From Anthonomus grandis grandis (taxonomy: Eukaryota > Arthropoda > Insecta > Coleoptera > Curculionidae): a stretch of 64,000 bases of DNA. The position numbers were made by a program, and so were the translations under genes. The notes beneath the pieces are model-generated. The model did no database searches. It was given only the letters and a program-made list of their open reading frames with translations, and was not told where the DNA came from. The DNA is taken from positions 41,040,227 through 41,104,226 of the forward strand of contig NC_065546.1 in the NCBI RefSeq assembly GCF_022605725.1, given 5' to 3'. Shown here in pieces: positions 56,960 through 64,000 of the stretch (its first letter is position 1; each line of letters starts with the position of its first letter).

Positions 56960-57392
56960 ATAATAAAAAATCGTAACTGGAAAGCTCCAGGTCACGTCCA
57001 AAATTAGTGGATTAAGAAGCTGTGGTCAATACACCAACAACTGACTGATGAATGATGAACTGATGAATCCTCCGAACATGCCCAATTCTTTAACATAAGG
57101 TACCACTTACCTCATGTACAAGAACTACCAAAACACTCAAAATCCGGCTGAATATGGGCGAATAACATTCTTACCCACACTCTATAAACTAATTACAACT
57201 TGAATTACAGAACGTATTTACAGACATTGTGACCAGAATAGCATAAAAGCGGCTCAAACGACAGGATGTACCATTGCGTATAAAGAACAGGTAATTATCA
57301 AATTCATATAGGATATAAGAACGACCTTTGGAGTGAATATGTGCCGAACTGTGAACATTGTTTGGATTAAATTGCAACCAGGTGACTTTTAG
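56960..57392 (+). pseudogene. LINE RT, fingers/palm fragment
   Basis: Plus-strand frames read NRNWKAPGHVQN (about 56970), LTD with MPNSL, TTYLMYKNYQNTQNPAEYGR followed by ITFLPTLYKLITT (about 57100-57190), ITERIYRHCDQNSIKAAQTT then GCTIAYKEQVII (about 57190-57300), and FGVNMCRTVNIVWIKLQPGDF (about 57330-57390). These follow the HWKAPGPD, P...YRPITCLPT.YK, ..GC..GS.GCKEQL and FG..KC...H motifs of the family. The section with the catalytic FADD box is deleted between the last two. Confidence 0.65.
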
Positions 57393-57406
57393 ATAAAAAA
57401 CAGTCA

Positions 57407-58267
57407 CAAAACAAAGGTAAGAACACAAAGTCACGGTCTCATCAAATCCATATAATTTGTTCAAAGCTACACCTGTTTCGCTCCTATCGGAGCATCATCG
57501 GACAGTTACAGGGATACTGACATGATTGAAACTAAATCGGCGTTTGCAAATCATTTATTGGCCTCCTCACATGATTTTTCTTTAACTCAGGGAGCGGATA
57601 TTTTGCATGAGTGCTCAAAAGGCAAAAAACTGGACTTGTTGGAAAAAATGGAAATAACTAAAGCTAAGAAGAGCCCTGTCCTTGTGTGTGTGAACGAAAT
57701 TTTCACGTTTGAACCTCACCTCATTTACAACAACCTCTTTCAAAGAATCAAGTCTTGTCCTTTTCGATTTTATATATTTTTGGTTTTTATTGTTAAGATT
57801 GTTTCTTTATATTCACACATATTAATATAGTTCAGATTATTCCTCATGTTTGATTAAGTTACTTGGTGACCTATAGGTTAGACGCGCGCCTATGAATCTA
57901 GGATCTAGGAAGGTTCCTGGATCGTTCCCCACTGGTGACATTTTACGTTTTTTTTTAATTTTTTATTTTTTAAGCATACATTTTTATCTATGGTGGGAAT
58001 TGTTAACTAAACCTAGCTTTCCTTTGTTGTTAGTTGTAATGTGATCTGTGTAGGTCTAGCTAATGAGTTTTATTATAATTTATAAGCGTTCTTTTTGTGA
58101 AAAATATCTTAATATATTTTTTAGGCCTGATGATGCTCCGATTGAAGCGAAACACGTGTAGGTTTGAACAAATTATATGGAGTTGATGAGACCGTGACTT
58201 TGTGTTCCTACCTTTGTTTTGTTTTTGTTTGGTCTCTTAGAGAAAAATGGATGATCTGTTTCTATTT
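57407..58267 (+). mobile_element. Penelope-like element fragment with inverted terminal repeats
   Basis: The insertion is flanked by the 14-bp direct repeat ATAAAAAACAGTCA (57393-57406 and 58268-58281). Both ends carry a related about 100-bp repeat in opposite orientation: left 57407-57510, right about 58125-58240, sharing ACAAAGTCACGGTCTCATCA and TTTGAACAAATTATATGG. Between them lies a short Penelope-like protein fragment. The design fits a 5'-truncated Penelope-like retroelement with an inverted partial terminal repeat, which this class often shows. Confidence 0.7.
57522..57740 (+). pseudogene. Penelope-like protein, C-terminal fragment
   Basis: ETKSAFANHLLASSHDFS, then LHECSKGKKLDLLEKMEITKAK and a C-terminal HLIYNNLF, match the end of Penelope-like polyproteins. 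There, a GIY-YIG endonuclease module is followed by KS.FA.HL...H and GK.LN.LE..EI. Reverse transcriptase and the GIY-YIG core are absent, so it is only the 3'-most coding part, open for about 75 codons. Confidence 0.65.
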
Positions 58268-58281
58268 ATAAAAAACAGTCA

Positions 58282-59800
58282 AATAATAAATTTTATGACG
58301 TAGAAGAATCCTACAAATATGTAGGAATGAAAGAGGCGCAATGAGTAGACCATAGATCTATAAAGAACACTACTATTGAAAGCCGTAGAACAAACTACGC
58401 TACCTCGACATATGGGAGGAAGAAAAATGGCCGATAATTCCTAAAGGATTCGAGTGTAGTTTTAAAAAATATAATACCGTAAAAAAGAGATGTTACGAAA
58501 ATTATCCAGAAAATCAGCAACTCACCGACGAAGCAATTTTAAAGCAGGTGAGATTAACAGATATCTCGGTGTTGATCAAAACCGATACCAAAAATGTTAC
58601 AAAGCACCGATAATCAGCATCTGCGTAAAATATAGAAATCGAAGCTTATTATAAGCAACGTCGAGGCTATAATATATTTTCAGTACCTGTAGTTTTCTAC
58701 TCCTTTAGAGTGCTGATGGGGAGGTGGGCGAGTAGCGTGAGCTGGTGTGAGGATACGTAAGACAACGCATCTCAGCCGCAGCGTTTATCCATGATCCTCA
58801 GTGTACTTATTTAAATCCTAAAAAAAGTAAGGGGTCTTTTAAGCTTGGATTATCTGTATAATAGACTGGTTTTAGGAATGGCCTGCAAAATCATCAATAG
58901 CGAAGACCTACTACTACGCTCCGTTAAAGATCACGAAACCGCTAATGTCGGAAAATTTTATTTTTAGCAAGGCAAACACCAGATCGCCGAAGTCTCAAAT
59001 TCGGATTGGATGCGGATGATGCACTGTCGCTTAGACTCAGATGCTCTGAAAGCTTTTATTAAAAGATTAGAAGAATGAAGACTCTTTGAGGAGCATCTCA
59101 ACAAGTAGCAGCACAAAGTGTATAGAAACCTTCAAAGTCTACCGGTCTGAAGTCTGAAACTCAGGGCTTTCTGCATGGTTGGCAGGATGGAGTGATTAAA
59201 ACTCAAGCCTACCGTAATAAATTTTTTGACGTCGCCTACAATAGTTTCAAAAGATATCATTAGTATCCGGAATCGCTTATGGCTTTACTCTCAGCTTGCT
59301 TATTGATACATGCACCGGCACAATGTACCACTGCAGGCTATTTAATGCGCTCTATTATTATCTGCGACATTTTTATGGTATCGATGATACCGTAGACAGT
59401 GAAATAGTAGTGGGGAATCACAAGTGCTGCATTTATTGGAATTATGCTTTTTCTACGGCTACACGTTTTCAGGCTAATAAACCTGACATTGTTCTTCTGG
59501 ATAAAGCGACTAGCTATATATGTCATATAGTTTTTTGCCCCGGCAAAAACAAATCTCGAGGTTAAGGAAGAGAAAATGCAAGCGAAATATGTAGATCTGG
59601 TTGGTGAACTAGACAGGCTTTATCCAAAATGAAAAACAGGTCTTTTGTTGGTACTCATAATTGATGTTTTAGGGAGGACTAAGGATAAATTTGTGAAAGA
59701 ACTATGGAAATACCAGAATTCCGGTGCCTGAACAGATAGCAATGAACATACAGAAAGCTGTGTTGTCCTCGAGTGCTTGCGTCTTTTGAGATATATGGGT
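58282..59800 (+). pseudogene. LINE RT, thumb and C-terminal domain
   Basis: After the insertion the frames read NKFYDVEESYKYVGMKEAQ (about 58290-58340) and VPVVFYSFRVLMG (about 58690, like AVPVL.YSFGVI.W). Next are GFLHGWQDGVIKTQAYRNK (about 59170-59220), MHRHNVPLQ (about 59310), ATRFQANKPDIVLLDKATSY (about 59460-59515), and EEKMQAKYVDLVGELDRLYP followed by KDKFVKELWKY (about 59570-59710). This is the conserved order in the C-terminal part of a LINE family frequent in hemipterans and beetles (AIQDQVI.T..Y, YK.RHN, NRPDI...DK). Many stops; dead copy. Confidence 0.65.
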
Positions 59801-60199
59801 TTAGCCGAGGTTTACTGACCAAGCGGACGCGAAGTGTAGTTTTCGTCTTTATTGCCCTGGCACGTGGTGCTCTGTGGAGTCGAAGCCGGATCTTCTGGCG
59901 TCGATGTGGATCATCGTCATGATGTGCTCATGACGTGTGTGGATTTTGACGAAGTTTTCCTTATCATTAATATTTTTATTATAAAATAAAAGATTTGTTA
60001 TTAATTACCAATTTCTTCAAACTACTGCTGATAAACATATGTAAAGAGTATGCGGTGACAATAAGATTACTAAAAAAATTCACAAAAATGCCATATTTGG
60101 CGATTTTTAGAACGAAAGAGCCCACGGAAACACAGAGATTCTTCCAAGATCTTCAAAGGTTGGAATTTTTAATTTTTTGGGTACCTGTGGGCATGAACT

Positions 60200-61330
60200 T
60201 TTTTACAAAAAACTAACATATAAACTTTTAAACCGTAATTTTCTTATCTCATACATTACGAAAGCACCAGCTTATGATGGGATATAAAAAGATATACAGA
60301 ATGTCCCGAAATTACATCGCAATATTTTACCAGCTGCATCTTTGTCTAAAAATAAAACAAAAAATTTATATACAGGAATCTTGAAAAGTGAATCTTTTTT
60401 ATGTTACAGGATGTTTTATAATTCCTATTGAAGATTGTTTTTTGTTAATATTTTCGAAACGCCTAGTCCTTATTTTTCGAAATTTTTATCGTATACGTAC
60501 TACTGTTATTGTTACTAACTGATATAAATAGTATTTATGCTAAAATGTATACAGGGTCGATTAAAATTAGTGGTCAGCAAAGATAAAAATGTCATATCTT
60601 TTTTTCTGGTTACTTTTTAATTATCTGAATAGTAAAACTAAAAAGAACCAACATTTTTACATAAAAAAGGTGCTCTTGTCTTATTTCGATAGGAGCGCCC
60701 GTTTTCAAAATACTCAACAATTAACTTTTTAGCTAAGAAAAAAAAATTGAAAATATCAAACAGAACAAAATAACAAAAAATTTGTTGAAACCAGAGGCTT
60801 CTAACGAAATCAGACAAGAGTTCCTTTTTATGTAAAAATGTTGGTTCTTTTAATTTTATTATTCAAATAATTGAAAAGAAACCAGAAAAAAAGTTATGAC
60901 GTTTTTATCTTTGCTGACCACTGTATACAATTTAATCGACCCTGTATACATTTTAGCATAAGATGTTATAAAATCAGTTAGTAAAAATAACAGTAGTACA
61001 TATACGATAAAAATTTCGAAAAATAAGGACCAGGCGTTTCGAAAATATTAACAAAAAACCATCTTCAATAGGAATTATAAAACACCCTGTGACATGAAAA
61101 CGATTCACTTTTCAAGATTCCTGGATATGAATTTTTGTCTTATTTTTAGACAAAGGTGCGGCTGGTAAAATATTGCGATGTAATTTCGGGACACCCTGTA
61201 TAGGAATAAAAGCAGTCATTTTTTACAGGTATTTGAGCCTTAAATTCTTTTCTAAAAATGACAGACCTTTTAAAAGAGCTACGACCTTAAGGATAGTATT
61301 ATTTGATGATGGTTTTTTCACCTTAAAAAT
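60200..61330. repeat. Degenerate repeat unit, cluster 3, split by a nested MITE
   Basis: The left half (about 60200-60290) has TTATCTCATACATTACGAAA, GCACCAGCTTATGATGGGAT. The right half (about 61225-61330) has AAATGACAGACC and AAAAGAGCTACGACC. Together they parallel the unit at 55401-55680. The MITE at 60297-61198 sits between them with a TA duplication. Confidence 0.45.
60297..61198. mobile_element. Palindromic mariner-type MITE with a second palindromic element at its exact centre
   Basis: The outer ends CAGAATGTCCCGAAATTAC (60297) and, inverted, CAGGGTGTCCCGAAATTAC (ends 61198) are flanked by TA. The outer arms are about 250 bp each. Inside, at the dyad, a second unit 60552-60944 begins CAGGGTCGATTAAA and ends with its inverse, again flanked by TA. 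Its right arm contains a third terminal-like word (CAGTGGTCAGCAAAG after TA when read inward). The centre is AT-rich and non-coding. Confidence 0.85.
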
Positions 61331-64000
61331 TGGCATCCTTTATGTATGAGTGTCACTCAATAAACATACATATTTGATTCATATTTTTTATCTAAATAAA
61401 CTGATTCAATACATTTTTAGTAAACATTGTTTAAACAAAAATTGGTAAAATGGAGTTAAAAAAAACACTTTAGTACTTTTTAGTCAATAGAGTGTTTACA
61501 TAAAAGCCAAAAATGAAACATTCAAATATCAGCAAATAATCATAAAAATTTGATTTATATTTTTAGTACACGATTTTCCTGTTTCAAAAAATATTCGACG
61601 CCGCTTTACACCAGGGAAATTTTGAACGTTATAATGCGATTTTAACAACCTAAATTGTATTTTGTATGCTCTCGTCTGTGTAGATTTTGTGGGGTTGCGC
61701 TACTTTAAATAACGAATGTTATATACATCTTTATTTTATTATTCGTAACAGTATATTCAATGGAAGAGCAAATAAAATATATGCTTGTGGTATAGATGGT
61801 TTAATATGTAAGCATCCATAGTTTCATAATTAGTGAGTCTTAAATTTTTCCATGATTACATCACAAATTTCATTCTAAAAAGAGAAAAACTACTGAAGGT
61901 TAAACATCTATCAGATCGTTTTAATTTCCTAAAGCTTTGGGACTTTCAAATATTTTGCCTATTTTTTACAAGCTGATAATTTTCAAAGTTTTAATTAAAA
62001 CTACAAATATAAAGTAAATTGAAAAAGTTCCTATGAATAAATTTCAATTTAAACTTAAAATATTTGTCAAAGGAATTTTTTAAGAAAAAAAAAAGTCTTA
62101 TTTGCCTGATGAAAAAATTAATTAGTTAACTTCCAGTGACAAGCAATTCTAATTTCAATAAAATTAGCATTAAATTTATTAATAGGAATGCTTTTAAGGG
62201 CTCTATTTTATGAAGGTTGCCTTTTGTTTTAATTAAATTAATTGATAGTCATTAAAATACAATGACTAATTTATTGATATTGGTAAAGTTCTCAATAATA
62301 CTTTCGGAAAAAGATTAATTATATAATATATAATTCTGTATCTGGCTTAAAATTATTGTAGGTGTCCCTAAGATCGTTTTGTTAAGTTTGACTTCACAAA
62401 ACGGCAAGAACTTTTGATTTATTAGTCTTTTTGGCCCTAAAAATAAGTTTCTGCTAAATTGTAAGTATTGTAGAATTCTTTGTTTTTATACTTAATTTTG
62501 AGGAAGTCTTAATTAAGAAAATATAATCAGGCAAAACTGGCTACTATATCAAATGATTTTCAAAATCATTTTTAACCTGCGGGTCTTCATGGGCAAAAAC
62601 TGTCAATTTTATCTACTCCTGAATAAACATATGGCAATCACCCGGTATATTTATAAATCATTTTATTAATTAAAATCAACTTATATGAAAAACTGCTTAA
62701 ACTTATGCTATAAAATTAGTCATATTTTAAAAGGTCCTATATAAATATATTCAAAAATTACTGTATTTAATTAATTTTAATTTTTTTTTTAATTTAAGTT
62801 ATTTAATTATTATTTATTTTCAAATATAAAAAATGCTAAAATAGGTCTGTTATCTTAAATTAATAACACTCGTAGAATTTAAAAACGAAACTTTTTTTTA
62901 CAATATATTTTTTTTTGAAAACGTTAAACTACGTATCTAATCAATTTAATCAAAATAGAGTCGATTTAGAAATCTTCAACAATCTACGTTTTCAAATTTT
63001 TGAGTAAGGCGACTTAATGCTGAATAAAAAAAATATAATAAATTCTAAATAATTATTATTTTTTTAATTTTTGTAAATATTCTGTAAAATGCTGAAATAT
63101 GTGTCTAATTAAATTAACAAGAAATCATTTGTGCAAATTAAAAAAAAAATTAAACATTAATTTCGTGACTGTTTGTTTGAAAAAAAACATATATGTAAAT
63201 ATTTTGGAAGAGTAAATCGGCTATGAAGAATCGCTGGATTTTCAAATTCTAAAAACGACCACCAGAGGGCTAACTCCATATTAAATTTTAAAATTGCATA
63301 GTCTTTAATTTTTGCATAATGAACTAAGAATTTTTTAAGTCATGTTAAGAAAGATGGTGGTTGGATTTCAGTTTTTTTGCAATAATCTACTTTGACTTTT
63401 TAGTAATTTGACCGATTTTAACATGATTTGATATAGTTGAAAAAAGGTGAGTCCTTCTCCGCCAAGGGGCTACTTTAAACACCATGACCCAAAACCTTAA
63501 AATAAAAAGAATCAACTAGAATAATATGACTTTTTCTTCACGAAAAAGTAGCCAAATAACAATTTAAGAAGGCAGTGAAAACCGTTTTTTTCAACCGTTC
63601 AAAATCTTGTGTCTAGCCTCAAATATTAAGAAAATGAGAAAAATGAACCTGCGAAGGCTAAGGATCGCACGGTAAATTTCCGAACACTATTAAAATCATA
63701 AAAAATTTATATTATCAAAACAATTATGTTTGCTCCAAAAGGATTAAACTTAGGCCTGTCAATGTATTCTGAACATAAGACACATTCGTCGCAGTAAGGT
63801 CGTACCATACATTTCGAGCGAAGTACCAGTAATTTTTCCATATTTCAATACCGTTAAATTTTCAATATTTACGTTTAATTTTGTCTTGACGTTGACAGTG
63901 TGAATTGGGTTAGGTAGACAGTTGACCGGCCGCTTCCAAGCTCGCGTATTAAGATCTTTATCGAATCCGTTGCTATTGATATCTTTCTTCGTGTTTTGTA
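61331..64000. other. No gene recognised at the right edge
   Basis: Very AT-rich to about 63650, then somewhat GC-richer (63780-63960) with no long frame. A lone transposon-like end (reverse reading TA-CCGGGTGATTG) occurs near 62636-62647 without a partner. Confidence 0.4.

Larger units (their letters stand above)
56950..59800 (+). mobile_element. Decayed LINE, split by a Penelope-like insertion
   Basis: Two same-strand parts belong to one reverse transcriptase: 56950-57392 and 58282-59800. They are separated by an insertion with a 14-bp target duplication. Joining them across the insertion restores the order RT core, thumb and C-terminal domain expected of a LINE family whose C terminus carries ANRPDI..DK-type motifs. 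Frames are heavily broken. Confidence 0.65.

Noticed and set aside
57868..57942. A true tRNA gene
   Set aside because: Box-like sequences are present but the ends cannot form an acceptor stem and the anticodon arm is poor.
62630..62660. A complete MITE near the right edge
   Set aside because: Only one TA-CCGGGTGATTG-like end is visible; no partner end was found in the window.
1..64000. CRISPR arrays, operons or prokaryotic genes
   Set aside because: No direct-repeat/spacer arrays or tightly spaced intact ORFs; splice sites and insect transposons dominate.
46708..64000. Cytoplasmic-tail exons of the Neto-like gene
   Set aside because: Searched for in-phase plus-strand exons with good borders; nothing convincing outside transposon sequence.

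Overview
This is nuclear DNA from an insect. The evidence is strong AT richness, short phase-consistent introns with GT/AG borders, one host gene split into small exons, and a density of arthropod-type transposons filling almost everything else. Many of the families are common in beetles and hemipterans, but the window does not fix the order. There is no bacterial-style gene organisation.

Host gene. Only one host gene is supported. Three plus-strand exons (26104-26341, 26532-26659, 46570-46707) join in phase to give the second half of a CUB domain, an LDL-receptor class A module and a single transmembrane helix. The order and several residues resemble CUB domain 2, LDLa and TM of the Neto (neuropilin and tolloid-like) family. 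Earlier exons (CUB1, signal peptide) and the cytoplasmic tail lie outside the window or were not recognised. The intron between LDLa and TM is 19.9 kb and is packed with transposons.

Layout. 1-2136: spliced IS630/Tc1-mariner-type DDE transposase pseudogene (minus). 3037-4833: a second, spliced and decayed DDE-like transposase (minus). 7195-9149: fragment of a LINE (ORF1-like plus endonuclease, minus). 10296-11239: PIF/Harbinger-type deletion derivative. 12240-13226: piggyBac remnant. 13337-24811: a Jockey-like LINE (plus) whose ORF1 is split by a very young, coding-intact BEL/Pao LTR retrotransposon (14020-21133, minus). 25070-25310: RTE-like LINE tail. 26104-26659: host exons. 26719-27964: mariner-type deletion derivative. 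31470-36832: Ty3/gypsy remnant (minus) split by a pogo/Tigger-like element (32529-36087). 39640-39990: RT fragment. 40679-45453: DD41D mariner-type element carrying an RTE LINE (42094-45292). 46570-46707: host TM exon. 47305-48966: nested DD41D element. 49119-50130: hAT remnant. 50302-51216: MITE. 52843-54196: second DD41D copy. 55183-55340: foldback. 56950-59800: decayed LINE split by a Penelope-like insertion (57407-58267). 60297-61198: nested palindromic MITE. The rest is anonymous AT-rich DNA.

Themes. At least five nestings are visible: BEL in LINE, RTE in DD41D, Tigger in gypsy, Penelope-like in LINE, and palindrome in palindrome. Four of the target-site duplications can be read directly: CTAGG, TCCTATTT, a 14-bp repeat and TA. 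The most unusual pattern is that three mariner-type loci (26.7, 47.3 and 60.3 kb) have stacked terminal motifs. At 60.3 kb, and apparently at 47.3 kb, an inner TA-CAG...CTG-TA unit sits exactly at the dyad centre of an outer palindrome. All readings are by eye, without database searches.
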